Below, in pieces: positions 24,501 to 39,500 of a stretch of DNA of 64,000 nt. The DNA comes from Apus apus. Its lineage: Eukaryota > Chordata > Aves > Apodiformes > Apodidae. The notes under the pieces were generated by a model. It made no database searches, was not told the origin of the DNA, and saw only the letters and a program-made list of their open reading frames with translations. Position 1 is the stretch's first letter. Every line of letters begins with the position of its first letter. The stretch covers positions 15,566,350-15,630,349 of the forward strand of contig NC_067286.1 of the NCBI RefSeq assembly GCF_020740795.1. Direction: 5' to 3'. Position numbers and translations under genes: made by a program.

Positions 24501-27500
24501 CAAACCAGGCAACAGAGTTTCACATGTTTATAAAAGGTACACGTGAAGAAATGAAAGAAAGCCCACATTTTGTTTCACTTGAAGGAAGATTAGATTGAAG
24601 CAGGCACTCGCCCTTCAGCCTGCAACGTGGCTGCAGGTACCACCTAGCAGGGGCTCAGCCTTCCTACGTACATGACACTTCTTTCTGGTACCACGCACCA
24701 GTTTCTACAGCTTCTCTCCCCTTTGAAGTCCCTCACTGAGTTAAGGCTGATTTGGATCTTTCTCCTCCAAAAAAACTGATTTATTTTAGAGCCGGGGGAG
24801 GGGCCGTGTTCTTTAACTAGTGTTACACATTGCTCGGCTCCCTGGGAGATGCAAAGGTCTCTTCTTTAGAACGGTATCACCCCCCCTGCCTGTACTGTCA
24901 TTTAAAGCTGCCTGGACAAGGGAGACCCCCCTGCTCCCTACTCCTTCAGGGACTAAGGGGGTGTCTCCCAGTGGCAACACATTTCTTGGTGAAACTCACA
25001 AGGTGAGCCCCAGATTGAACTCAAAGGACTTTATGCTCACTGGAGCAAGCGATTCTTACAAAGATCTCAGCAGGCCCCATCTGGGTAGGCTGCAGATCAG
25101 CTGAAAGCAGCCATGTGAATAATGTGCTCACCCTGGGGAGGGCTCACTGGAATGACAGGTCAGGTCCCCAGGCTCTTCCGGGGACACCAAAACCTGAGCA
25201 GAAGCTGCTCAGATAAGCCTCATGGCACAGAGTGAGGCTCAAGTTTTCAACAGGGGAAAAAAAAAAAAAAAGAATATAGCAAAATATATCCTAAAACCTT
25301 ACTTTTTGGGGGGCAGGAGTAAATAAGGGATGAACTCCTTAGAGAACCTGGCATCAGAGGGGTGAATAGCTAGGGTCAGGCAGCAGAAGGCAGGTAAATG
25401 GTTTGAGGGATGGAATAAAGATGAATAAAAGCACCAAGGAGGCACAGGAGTTTAAACCATGTTTTCAAAAAAACAACATGACATTTCTAAAAGCAGCCTG
25501 TGGCTTTGGGAAGGCCAGTTTAGCAATCTCTACCGAGAGCCAGTGGGAAAAGGCAAGCACAGACTCTGGGAGCCCATCTCTGTCCTCCTACACTGGTTTG
25601 TAAATGTGATGGGACACAGAGCCCTGGGGGCCCACTGCAAAATCCTGCTCTGTGTGTGAAAGTCCCTTTAAAAATAGGATGCGGGTGCTAAGGCAATTGC
25701 ATTGAAACCAGCTTTTCCAAAGGGATTAGGCAGCCAAAGTTTCATATAAACAGCTATTCAACACACTGTGTTTTCAAGGCCCTGGTGAGTAAAAGGTATG
25801 CTTGATATTTTATCCTCATGTTTTATTTTCTGTTTCTTATCTACCACAATGCAATGAGGCTCAATTTTCCCAGGTCAGTTGAGGATGTAATTTTGCCATG
25901 CTGGAATGGCCTGCTGCCCATCCATCCCCTGGCAGCCACCCTCCTGCAAGAGGCAGAGAGCCCATGTCTCTGCTTTTATCCAACACATGGCAGAGGTTCC
26001 CAGCACTGCAGCCCTCCCAGGGAGGCTCTTTTTGTCTCAAACAAGCTAATTTTAGACAACATAAGATCCATGAGGAATAGAAGATTTTCTTCTGTGTATA
26101 TTGCAAGCTTGTTTACACAATAAATAGAAAAAGGTCTGTAATTTGGGTGATCTAATTCATTATACAGTTGCAGCCAGGAGAAGAAAGGTAAACGAGCTCA
26201 TGAGGAGCTCAGCCTCCAGTGGTGAGTTGCAGAGAAGAGGTAATGGACAGATCCCCTTTCAGCTGCCATCATATGGTCAGTAATCTGAAGAGAGATGTGC
26301 AAAGAGAAGTTACTAGAATTGTAATCACTCCTCACTGCAGTGCAAGTGCTACAGCTGTGCCTCAGGTGAACCCATTTCTGCTCTCACTGAAACACTCCCA
26401 GCCGTTTCAGTAACAGACTATCAGCCCATGTCCTGCCTTAGATCCCAGTGTCATTGTCTTCATTCTCTTTGCCTAGAAGTTCCCTCACACTTTTGGGCAG
26501 GAGATTTTTATTGTGGTGCACATTTTTGCTGGAAAAGAAGAATGTCTTCTGCAACAGGGAGGAATTGGCATTTCAGCAGGGATGACTAAAACAAAGTGCG
26601 TTGTGCCTGGCCTTTGGAAAAAGGAGAGCATAGAGGATTGTACCATGCAGATTGCACAAGGATGTGGTCTCAGGCATTCTTAAACACGGAAATGAATTCT
26701 ACTTTAAGCTGAGAAGTTAGTCAGCAAAGAAGACCCTCTTAAAATACCACTTGACTGTCTCATTCTGTGAAATGCTGTAATTTTATAAACACTTCTAAAA
26801 ATACAATTACAAAAGTTTAGTTTCATAAGAACCAAATAGACTTTCATTTGTAAACTGAATCTACAATTTACAAATTACAATTTAATTTGTCAATTATGTT
26901 TCATGGTATTAAACTTCCAGGTATTCTCCAGACACAGATGAACTGGAAAAAGATGCAAAGCATAAAAACCAAGGTGTCTCAAATCCTCTCTTAAGATCCC
27001 TGTTTGGAAGGGAAGTGCCTCTGTTTTTTCAAATGCATGATGTGCATGTGTTTTGATGTGCACAAAATTCAGTCCTTGAAACCATAAGCAAGAGAATCTG
27101 CATGTTTAGGTTTGACTGGGAAAAGAGCTGTGAAGGCTCTCTGTGTGCAACAGCAAAGAACATCACCTTGTCCTCACACGACCACTAACAAGGCTGACAT
27201 GCTGGCTTGTCTCTAGACAAGCTGGGAAGGGGTGGGGGGAAAAAGCTAGAGGGTAGGCCAAATTTTATATAGTTTGAAATAGTGGCCAAGTATATTTATA
27301 ATCAGGCAAACTGGGAAACATGGACCATGCCAAGACAGCAACTGACTCAAAGGGAACAGGGAACAAGCAGGTGGTGGGAGGGTTTGAGGTAGTAGCAGGT
27401 TCCTACCATGACACAAAAACCCAAGCAGAATATATAAAGAAGAACAAGCACCACCATCACCAACATGCATGAGAAGAAACGTGCTGTGGCTCACCTGCGT

Positions 27501-30500
27501 GCAGCTGACAGCTAAAGCAGCTACAGGTTCTTGTCCAGCAATAGTTTTCAGTTGATGGGAAAAAGGTTAAGGTACTCACACCCTTAAATATCATTATGTA
27601 AAATCAGGAAGGACCTCAGTGTTTCTGACAGAGTACAAATTATTTCCCTCTGCTCTGATTAGGTTAAAGCCTAAACAGAAATGACAGCCAAGCAGAAAAG
27701 ACATTCAGAGTCAGGAGGATGTAGCAGAGATTAAGTGATTTGCCAAAAGTTGCAGAAGCAGCCTGTGACAAGTAGTCTGTTTTGCAATAGGGTTTTGACC
27801 CTATGTAGCTGGAAGCATTTGAAAGCATCCAGCATCAAGTCGGGAGCTGAATCTTCACTGCTCCATCATCAAATGCAATGTGCTTTCAATAACTTGAGAC
27901 AAGCCTGGTCTACAGTGCATGTCATCTTATTTCAAATACATCAGCAATCATGGTTAATGGGTGAGATTTACCTGCAGGAAGTGCAGCAAAGACCTTGACT
28001 ATGAAAACTTCCGTTACTCCTGGAAACTTCATCAGGCGTAAGATTTCTCTGATGCTAAACATGCTGCCAGCCTGTGATGTGCCTACAGAAAATTACATCT
28101 TGATTAACATTCTGTTCATACAGGTCAGGGGCGGGAAACAAGAAACTCTGAGGCTGTCTGCTCAGGTTCACTAAAACCTTTCCAAATGGGCATGTCCCTG
28201 CCGATGGCAGAAGGCTGAGACACGCTGCCAGGTCTGCATGCTGAGGACTCCTGTGAGACAGTGACATTGCCTCCTAGGCCCAGTCAAACTAACCCCAGCG
28301 AGGGGTCCACATTCACCTTTTAGGAGATGCATGGCAAGCACTGAGCTGGAAGCCTGCAGTCCTGCACAGCAGAGTGGCCAACAAGTAGAGAATTACACCC
28401 TTCCACAAACACAGCTTAGGCATTCAAGTGTCTGCATGTCAAGGTTGGCATGTTTTTGCCCATAAATCCAGCCCCAAGTCCTTTAGCAGTCCTTACAGCA
28501 TTTCTATCTGCTGTCCCTATTTGGGTGCTATTTATCAGAAACAATAAACACTTACTGTGCCCTGTCACATTGTGGTCTGATGTTGGTTTAGCCTGCAAAG
28601 GGATCCAAACCATTGCTATCATGGTATTTATGAGATTTCCCACCAGCCCAACATATGTAGGAACAAAAACGCTGCAAACAGAAAAAATACAGGTAAGTGA
28701 GTAAATACCATAAACAAGACATTTATCCCTCAATCCTGCCAAGGCGTGGGCCCTTGGATGAGGAACAGTCACAGTACACAATGCTATAAAAAAGCTCACA
28801 TCCTTTCATGGAGGCTTTGGACGTGACTATGGTTTGTAATTTCATCAACAGATCAAGATAGCTTATAATTTGTATTAATAATAATACAATACTTTCGAAT
28901 CTGTAAGTGTCAGGGCAAAAGAGCCCCTCTTGGTTTAATGAAACTTAGAAATCTTCCCATGGAAAGCACAGCATCTGTTTGTTAGGATCCATCTACTCCC
29001 CAGTTTCATTCAACTGAGTATCATCTCACTGAAATTTCTCAGTGAAATCAAATTAAGGAAAGTGAAGAAAGAACAAAGGATGATTAAGAATGGTAGAATA
29101 GAGCCCAGCCTACAACCAGGACTGAAACTACTGGAGATACAATAACACTTGAAAAGGACCTGTTAAAAATAACAAACATTATTTACAAAACCTTCTGAGG
29201 AGGGAGTTAACAGCACTTTGATTGATGCACCCACTTGTCTCCAAAGGTGCCCAAATGAAATCAAGATGTCTTCAACTGCACATTAGAGCCCCAAACGTTG
29301 GATCTTCAACAGAAATGGGGCCACATCCTCAGATGTAGACATAGTGAACAGCAATTAACAGTAGTTTTACAATGATAAAAAAGGAACAATTAAAACTTCT
29401 CTAACAAACCCAAACACAAACCATCTAAAAGTCAATAGACCCAATAATGCTGCTTCAATTATCACTGTCCTTTTAAAAGAGAACATTAGGAAATTACTCC
29501 TCCTAGTCTTTAGGGGCATGTGGGAAGATTTCAGACTCTGAAGGGCTTTAACTCTGCCAAATACAGGTGGAGCAAAGTCCAGGGCTGGAAGACCGAAACT
29601 CAGGATTGTTGAGCTGAAAACAAAGGGAGAAGCATGTTTTGTTTTTAACAGTGAAAGCAATTATCCACTCAACCAGCTCATTAAAAGTCTCCTCCATCAT
29701 GGGAACCCTGTTAGTCAAAGGGTTTCTTAAAACATGTGCATAAAACCTACCACAGGATACAGGTTTGAGGTGGGAATGCCCAGCAAAACACCAAAGACTG
29801 GTGTCATGGAGGACACAAGATGAAGCAACTGAGTGGTGTCTTGGGGGCATAGAACTTCAAGCACCTTGAACTTCAGCAAAGTAACATCTGGATTTCACCA
29901 GAGAAGGTGTCCTGGTTTAAACAAGGATAGAACCAACTTCTTTCTAGTAATTTTACTTTTCAGTTAAGTCTCTTCTAAGTAGGAGCACTTGCTGAAATTA
30001 ACAGCATGTTTTCCAGTCAGTGGCTGCTTTTAGGATTGCTAAACTCAATGTTTATAGTTACTGCTGGAGAATGGTATGCAGAACCAAGGCTACTGCTCCA
30101 CACACTAAAGGGCATAAAGGGGTCAAACCTGCCACCCTCCTTTGGGGAGGAGCAGACCAGACAGGTGACCAAAATTGACCAAAGTATTCCATCCTATACA
30201 TGTCATACTTGGCATAAATCTGAAGGATCATGACAGTCATGGTCTCTTTGTCCATGCCCAGTGCCCTGGGAGGACTCCATCCATTTTTCTGCCTTTGATC
30301 CTGACCCTTTTGGGGGGTGGCAGACATGATATCCCTTTTGTATATATTTGTATATTTCCTTATTTTCCTTCTCATTGCTATTGTTTCACTAAAGCTGTGT
30401 AGCTTAGTTTCCAGCCTGCAGGAGAGGGGTGTTAATTGAAAGCATCTGTCAGGCATTTAATTGCAGGCCCAGTGTTGAACTGTGACAGGGGCTCTGGGGC

Positions 30501-33500
30501 TGTGTGGGTTCCTGCAGACTCAGAGGTGACCACACTGTCCCTGCATCCCCAGATACCTGTGCTGCCAAAACAAGACACAAAAGCAAGCTGTGAGCTGCCA
30601 ACCAACGCTCCCTGTGAGCCTGCTGATAAAAGGACTGCTTATTGCTTTACTTTTTACTGCTCTTTTCATTCTCAGACCATGGCCTATGTTTTTCATGGAA
30701 TTACCAGCAGCACTAATTGTAAAAGCCTCAGGTTTCCTCTGTGCTAGACAAAGGTGTGGTCTGAATCAATTCTGGAGTATTATTAAAGTCCCAGAGCAAG
30801 ACAGTCAAAGATTGAGATGCAAACAACCAAGAAAAGCATCAAAGAGCAAATATATACATACATACACACACACACGTATTCCCGCTAATAGCAGTGGCAA
30901 AAATCCCAGATGAATATTTTAATTCTCATTAATTATTATTAATAACAACAAAGTCAGATAACATCTTCCTGCAAACGGACTTAGTGCAGTAATTTAGACC
31001 TGCTGCTTTCCATCCGCCGAGCTGTTCCACTAATTACCCTGGACCACAAAATTAGTCATTTACTGGATCATTATTTTTTATTTTTAGTGCAGCAGATTGC
31101 CACTTTCTGATTTAAAATTATCTGCCAAATAGTTCCCAAACTACTGAAATCAACTTGGTGAACCCTAATTTTTATCCAAGAAATCTGGAATTTCTACTTT
31201 GCGTTGCAACATAAAGTACATTTACAAACAAGATAGAAAGAATAATATAATCAATATAAGTATCTGCAGCTGGTTTAATGTGTTTATTGAGGGGGGGTGG
31301 AATGTCTATATTTTGAGCTTTCATTCTGATAGGGAAAAAACCATGCCACAAAAATTGTCATTGGACAGAAAACCACCCTTTACAGTGCTATTTTTTCCTG
31401 ACTTTTTCCAGAGTCCCACATGCCAACATAAAAATGTTTTACTCTTCAGATCCAAGACAAATTACAGCAAGAAACGAAGGAAGACTCCCCCAATAAATTT
31501 AGAAAGACAATAATGGACTACTTCCATGCAAGCATATGACTGGTAATTCATAGCTGTGACAGGGAGTGGAGATCCTTGACATTTTACACATTTGGGAAAA
31601 CCTGGGCTTGCTATAGTGGATTTGTATAATGTTGTATGACTAGACTCTGAAGTCAGAGAAATCCAGTAAAATATGAAGCTCAAAATCATGTTTCCCAAAA
31701 AAGCCTGAAGGATTCAAAAATAATCTGAAAATCCTTTTGTTAACCACCGCTTTCTGTAAGTGCTTCATCTTTTCCCACAGATTAAGCATTGTTATTCCTT
31801 GATGGAAAGGTGAGAAAGGTACACCCTGAGGTTAGCTGCTCCACTACCTTGTCCTTCAGCAGCACCATGGAATTGGAGATAACGCATCTGTGTCCAGGAA
31901 ACCACTTTTTGCATTTGTTTATTTGCTTATTTAAGACAAATTAAACAAAACCAAGGGTCATAAAAATGCCATATTGACACAGCAGGTCATTAATTTTTTA
32001 GTATTCTTGCAATGATGCTGCCAGATCCTCAGCTAGAGCTGCTCCATATCACTGGCACTGCGGAAAACTACCCACATCTTCAGATGCTGCTGGGAGAGGA
32101 CTTGTAGTCCTGGGGAGGTGGGTGGGAAGGAGATGGTGGCCTTTTGGAGAAGTCCAGTAAGCAGCAGGAGGACGGGGGAGGGTTTGCACCCCAGAACAGC
32201 TCCTAGGAATCACTCTTTGGCAAGGGGTACAGTGATGCTATTGTGACCAGCAGAGAAAACAGCCTAGGGGTTAGCACTGATGATCCCTCTGCTGTGCTTG
32301 CTAGACCCCTTTCCGCACACTAGGCAAGTGGAGGACCCGGGGCTAAGCTGTTGCTCTTATTTCTTACCAGTCTGATGAAGAGCAAGTAGTACAAACCAGA
32401 CCAGCTAAGCTAGAGACACCTTGACCAATCACCAAAATGATTGCTGGGTTGGCAGCTCCTGCTGAGCAAGGCTTGGCTCATAGGAACATCTTTTTGTTGG
32501 GTTTTCGTTGTTTTGTTGTTGTTGTTGTTGTTGTTTTTGTGTGTGTGTTTTAATATTTAAGCATGAAATCTCCTCTCTGCTGATATGAGCAGGAGTCCTG
32601 CATTCAGTTTCGCTTGTTTGGCGTATCAGGAGGAAGTTTCTCCAGGAAGGGATGCAGTGGCAGTATTAAGACAAGTGAGGCACATTAAGCTGGTTGCCCT
32701 ATTCCCTGTCTTCTTCCCTTTCCTGCCCTCCCTCTCATCCCTCCTGGCTGTCCACAAACCAGCCATGTAGAGCCAGAGTGAGCCCCGCCAAAACCAGCAG
32801 CAGATTTCCTGAGTGGGGCAGAAGAACAAAGGACGAGGGCAGGTTTGATACAATTAAATTGAAGGGAGCAAAAGGGTGCAGCAGCTTCGGCAGCTCAGAT
32901 CATTGTGTGGCCTCTTCCAGCTTCTTGATGATTAACAGAGGTTAAGAGTCTTCATTGTGCTGGGCTTTATGGTCAAAAGCAACTTCAGTAACTTTATCTG
33001 CATACTTCAGTGTGTTACTTCTAATTCTTTTGCTTCTCCTGCATCTGGAGGGACAGTCCCTTAATGACTTTTGCCACCCACCTTCCTTGCTCTTGCCTGG
33101 CCTTTTTTGCTAGCAAGTGTCCTCTCAGGCTGTCAGCTAAAACCTCAGCTGCCTGCTCTTCTTTGTGTGTTTTCAATCTTGCTGTGAAAGGGAGTAACAA
33201 AATGCATTACCCTGCCCTGCACGGAATTGACATCCCCCAAAGTCCTGCTGCCAGGAGGGCACAGAGCAATCGTCTGCAGAGAGCAAACAGCCAGCCTTAG
33301 AGGAGGGCTAGATCTTTGTAGTTTTTGCCAAAAGGATCAGCCTGATCTTGTCCTGACTTAAAGCTTTCAGAGAAATAAGAAGAAAACGTGAGCAGAGGGA
33401 CCTGGAGGCCAGCAGCCCACAACATTAGCCAAACACTGCTTAACAACATAACAAAAGCCTGTCCTTTTGATTTTCTTGAGGCCATTAGGTAAGTGTGGTG

Positions 33501-36500
33501 GATGCATTAAAAGCATCCATTAAAAGTGTTTTAGAGGGTTTCAAAAAGCAGGATGGTGAGGCCAGGGCACACTTGCCATGGAACTGATGATGTGGCCAGG
33601 TACAAGACTCACTTAGTAGCCTGTGGCCATGGATAAGGGACAAGTGGCTGACAGCTAGGATTGCCCATCTGGAAACTCCATCCTTAATGCTGGTGGGAAA
33701 GCAGAACTTATGATGAAAATGTCAATAACAACGTCCCAGTAAACAGACTAAACCCAAAGAAAATAATAGCATTCAAAGCCAGCTGAAGGAGGGTTGCATT
33801 TCTTCCCATCTGACACTTAACCATCCTCTGTATTTACTTGCAGTTACCTGTGAATCCCAATGTGCACCACACTTCCAGGGGAGGCAAAGCAAGGACATGC
33901 TCTATGTTACTTTGCAACCTGCTCCCATCAGGGTCAATTAGTATAAAGCAAACAAGTGCAATCAGGGTTCAGTTTCTGAATCAAGATGTGATGCAGTAAC
34001 ACAGGTGACAGCAACGGTTCCCAGAGGCTCTCCAACACCTGGAAGTGATTTTTTGTGAATCTGCCATAAGTGTTGCACACCCCTGAAGTCAGAGGTGAAG
34101 CATCAGAAGAATCTGGCCAAATTTCCAGAAAATGCAGGTCTTGGAAAGTGGGGCCTGGCCAAACAAGCATGTGTCAGTGAATATACATTTGTGTACAATA
34201 TACATATGTACAAACAAGTGTGCAGAGCATTTCCTAGTAGCTTTGAAGCAGTGCTTTCTGCAAAACTTCCATGAAAAATTCAATCCCACGAAGCCATACA
34301 CACCATGTGTAGACTAGTCAGTGGCACAGGAGAAGGAGAAAGGCCCCTGACCACACATTTGCAGGCAAGTAATGTTTTCAGCTCACAGACAAGGGCATTT
34401 GAACAGACTCCCTTCTGCTACCTGCCAGCTGCAGTCCCCAGACAATGCCGAGGAGGGATGAGCACAGCAGCCTCCCACTTCCACCAAGGAAGCCTACAGC
34501 AAACCAATATGAGATACAGTTTTGGGCTCCAGCCCAAATTGCATTTCTTGCTCTGACTTTGCTGGGCTGTGCTTCCCATCTTTGGTTGCCTGCCTGAAAA
34601 GGCTGGGACAGACCCATGAAGGTAGCTAGGGGCTGCTGCCAGCCAGGAGGCTGCATTCAGGCTGTGTGTGCTGTGGGATGGTATCAATCACTTTCTGATT
34701 AGCATTCCAGCCACAGAGCTCTGCTCTGCAAAGCCCAGGAGGAAAATGCATGTGTGTAATTGCACAATTAAATGTTGCATCAATACAGTGATTCTTTGGA
34801 AGAGGAAGCAGCTCCCAACGATTCCCTGAGGATTAAAGGATCAATGTGTATTTCGACAGTGAATGGGCTTGTGTTTGTTTTCTTTCTCTTTTTCTCAATA
34901 AAATCAAAGTTGAACATGGAGAGAGCACAAATTGTTTTTTAGTGACTCACTCCTACTTCAAAACAGGGCTGCATAAAGCTGGCATTCATAGCTGGCCCAG
35001 ATTCCTTAAAGAGCTCTGAAAGGACTCTCAAAATATTTCCTTGATTCCAGTTCGGCCACATTATCCACTTACCCACTCACACCATTAGAGGAGCAGCTAT
35101 GGGTGAAAAACAGCTGGTAAGTTGAAAAAAAAGAAAACCAAAAAGCTGAGGTGAAAAGAAACATCCAGGTGAAACCATGACACTAAACCACACTCTCCAG
35201 TAAACAACTTTGGGTCCATAACAAACTGAGGGGTAGCCACTGTGTTCCTGATAACTTAGTGATACATAAACTTAGTGCATAACTCATTGTAAATTAGTGA
35301 TGGTTTCATTTAAGGAACTTTGCTTTACTGCCTTGACCATATTTGCTGAATGTATGTAATATCTGTCTTATTGTGGTCTGGTCTATGTTGTTGAGATTCC
35401 TCCCAAAGACAAAAAAAGCAAGCACAAAATTTTACCAAAGTTTCTAAAAGAAACAAAACCACAGAAACCTCAATGAAAAATAGATCTCTTCAGCCTCAGA
35501 AAATTTCACATTTCCTAGGATGTTCATGCAAATGTACAGAGGTCATTCAGCTTCCACAGCCCATGGCAAGAAGTGACACACTCAGCCCAGTGCTCAGCTG
35601 GCTTCCAGGCAGCCCTGCTAGTGAAGAGTGGCCAGTACCACCCGTCACATTATCCATGTCCTTGAGAGGAAAACAAAAAAGAGCCCCAGCCCTTCCTTTC
35701 CACAGTTTCTCCTGCCTGTCCGCATGGAAAAAAACATCACACAAAGGCATGAATAGGCACAGCATGTGTCTTTTGACCTGGCTCTCCTGTGCAAGGAAAT
35801 GCCCATGTGAAATGATATGTGTAGTGAGGAGAACAGGTTAATGCCAGCTGAAGAAGTGTTAAATCTCAAGTGGGAACAAACCCAGCCTCCAAGAGACACA
35901 TGCCAGAGAAAGATGCCTGTTCTCACTTGCTTCCTCTTGATCAGGTAGAAGGTACTTCACAAGAGGTTGGACAAATCGGCTTGGAGAGATCACCCTGTAG
36001 TGCCTCAGTGCGACTCCTTTGGCTGCAATTTTGCCAGCTCCTGGGAGCTTAGGATTTCTCTAGAGACAGAATGTAAAACCTGAGTGGATACCCACTCCCA
36101 CCAATGCATCAGCAGGAAAAGGAAAGAGGTCACTGCTCTGATGCAATTGGAAAGCATTCCCAGGGTGTCCTTTTTGGCAAATATGTTTTAGATGAGAAGC
36201 AGCAGAGGTTGGCTGCTGCTGCTTTGGGAAGAGTAGGAGGCTCTTCTTCACTCGTGACTTGTCATCATTGCAGGCTGTCCAAGGTGGTGGTGAGACTTTG
36301 CATCCACACCCTCTGCAGAGCCCCTCACTGGACAAGAATGAGCCACCCACAGATCAGTGCTCATTCAACTGATGATTTCTAGTGGCAGCCACATCTGCAA
36401 AACTCACGTGGTGGGAAATGAAGAAGAGATTACAGGGGAGTATGAGCTTCACCTGTTTCTGTCAGAACTGGGTGAGGGAGGGATTTTGAAGATTGGCACT

Positions 36501-39500
36501 GGTGCATTAGCAGGGCAAAGAGCCAGGGTTGCAGTAGCAGAAGCATGTGAGAGCTGTCACGTGCTGGGGACACCAGGTGTGGGAGTTCACGGCCATCCCC
36601 AAAGTCATCAGAGCTCCCTGTGGCTTAACTTCCCTCAAGGGACATTTGTTCCTCTGTGTGTCACTGACCCAGCACAAGGAGGGTTACTGGTGGGATTTGA
36701 CACTCAACCTTGCAGAAAAAACAATTTACATCAGTGCAGAGCATTGAATAAAAACACTCGGGCTTCTTCCACGGGGAAAATCCTCCTTTGGCAGAGCTCC
36801 CTATGTCTGCAAGTGGTGAATGGATAAGGCTGCCTGTCCGTCAAGGATCTGCAGCAACAAGCCTATCTGTCCCCCGGCAAGCGCCTGCTGCAGAGGAAAT
36901 CTCAGCCATGCAAAGCAGCTCAAACTAACCAGTGCCTGCCACAGCCCCAGCTCAAGCATGGCAGATCCCACCGCCGGGGCCTGAAGAGGGTGGCTGTGAC
37001 AGGATGGAATTCCCAGGGAGCTGGAGCAGCCCGCCTGCGCCAGCCCGTCCTGCTGCCGGTCCGGTCCAGCGCCCTCCCGAGGAACGCGGCTGTTCGCCAG
37101 AAGAGGCATCTCAGTTACACTTCAATAAATCGTGGGTGGATTTGCAGGCTTTGCCCATAATCCGCCACTAATTTCAAGTGTCCTTTATTCTGGTGTACTC
37201 TCTTCTGGTAAAACACCCCATTTCAAAATCACAACATCACAGAATCACAGAATCTTAGGGGCTGGAAGGGACCTCGAAAGATCATCTAGTCCAACCCCCC
37301 CTGCCAGAGCAGGATCACCCAGAGCACATCACACAGGAACATATCCAGGTGGGTTTTGAATGTCTCCAGAGAAGGAGACTCCACAGCCTCGCTGGGCAGC
37401 CTGTTCCAGTGCTGTCACTCTCACAATAAAGAAGTTTTTTCTGATGTTTACGTGGAACCTCCTATGCTCCAGTTTGCACCCATTGCCCCTTGTCCTGTCA
37501 CTGGACATCACTGAAAAAAGCCTGGCTCTGTCCTCCTGAAACTCCCCCTTAACATATTTGTAAACTTTGATGAGGTCGCCCCTCAGTCTCCTCTTCTCCA
37601 AGCTAAAGAGACCCAGCTCCCTCAGCCTTTCCTCATAAGGGAGATGTTCCACTCCCTTCATCTTCTTTATTAAAAAGGTGCACTAAATACTAATAATACT
37701 AAAATACTGCATTTTTCCAATTCAGAGCTTGCACTTGTGTGTGTGATTATGGCTTTTCCCTACTGCACAGCACAGACAGTCCCACTGGCATCATGGTGCA
37801 CTGAACACTTGCACATTTACATGCACTTATAACAAATGGTGAAATATTTTGCCCTCCCCGAAGATTTTAGCCAGCTGGCTGGCTAAGGCATTGCTTGCTC
37901 ATGCTTCCAGAGTATCACCCTGTATGTTTAGAAATGGAAGAGTCTAGACAAGGACCAGGTATGAGCTGTACTCCCTGAATGGGGGCTTGCAACATCTGGC
38001 TTTGATCCCTGCAGTGCTAATACTGGATGAGCTGGGGCAGGTCAAGATAGTAATCAGAAAGTAGGTGTAAGTGGTCAATTCTCACAACAGAGGCATCCCA
38101 CCAGTGAGGCTGGGACATGTGCTCCTCAATCTATCTGTGAATGATCTGGAGCAGCAGCAAGGTAAGAAAGTTTGCTGAGGATACACAACTGAAAGAGTAC
38201 TGGAGAAAAAAAGCAGTCGGGGGGAATTGCAAATGGCCCTTGCAGGGCCAAGGGTTTGGGAAATAACATGGCAGCTGAAAGTCAGTGCAGATTAAATTTA
38301 AAGTGATGCACACAGGGAAAACAAGTCTTAAATTCACATACAAAATGATGGTTTATTATTGCTCAGGAATGAGACCTTTAGACTACCACAGACTACTCCA
38401 CAAAAACATCAGTTCAGTGCTCAGCTAATGAAACATTAGGGATTACCATGAAAGAAATAGTAAGCGAACAGAGAAGAGAAAATCATTAGACCACTGTATA
38501 AACTCCTAGTTCACCAGCACTTTGAATAGTGCCTGCAGTCCTGGTCCCTTCCTCTCAAAAAGATATCTAGGAAGTGGGATAGGCTCAAAGGATGACAAGA
38601 AGGACAGCTCATGGCAACTGGTTTTATGCTTGAGGAGGCTGAGAGCCTTCACACTGGGAGGGAGATGTCCAAGGGACATCTAATCAAGCTGTAGAAGTTT
38701 GTGAGTGACTTGGAGCTGGGGGCTAGGAAGTGGCTGAGATGGCCATTTCCACCACAAGAACAGGGAAGCACCAAACAAAGCTGTCAGAGACTGGTTCAAA
38801 ACAAAGGGAAAGGCCTAATTCTTCCCACAACATGTAGAAGGTCAGTGGAGTTTGTTGCTACTGTTGTTGTGGAAGGAAAAGGTTTAAACAGGCACAAGGA
38901 GAGACTGGATTAGCACTTAAAGGAGTGATCCATTGAAGGTTACTAAAGAGCCCCAAAACACATTCACTCCTGTCAGGAAATCCCCTGAGCTGAAAATAGT
39001 TGGAGGCCAGAAAAACAACTGGTGAAGCATTATGCAGGTCTGTCCCACTCTTTCACTTCCCTGGGTTTCTTACTATGATTTTTATTGGAAAAAAGGATAC
39101 TGGATCATGTTTAGATGCAAGTGCAATTTTCTTCTCTCCAGCAGAAATCAAAACCGTGTCTCCCACCACCATCTCACAAACCAGACAGGCTCATTTTTGC
39201 TCATTCCCTGGAAAATGCTGCTTTTTTCCCTACAATCCTTAAAGTTTTCAGATAAAGATTAATAATAACCACTACTCTCACTTAGCACTTGAAACACTCA
39301 GTTGAGACAAAGTTAATGCTACATTTCAATTAAAAAAAAAATGTTAATGGATCTTATCAAGTGAGTCATTGAGAGCTTAATATAACACAAAGATGCAATG
39401 ACCTAGCTCTTAAACATGGATTTTTCTCAGTCTTTTTCTTGGATATTCCAACCATACAGAGTAATAACAGTTTTTGGGGTCCCCTCCATTTTCTTTATGG

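Noticed and set aside
28073..28082. Alternative acceptor ten bases inside the 27972-28082 exon
   Set aside because: It has a poorer pyrimidine tract and would break the frame with the preceding exon, which ends in phase 1.
36801..37109. Possible small gene in the CpG-rich patch before the CR1 copy
   Set aside because: No start context, domain or splice structure supports it.
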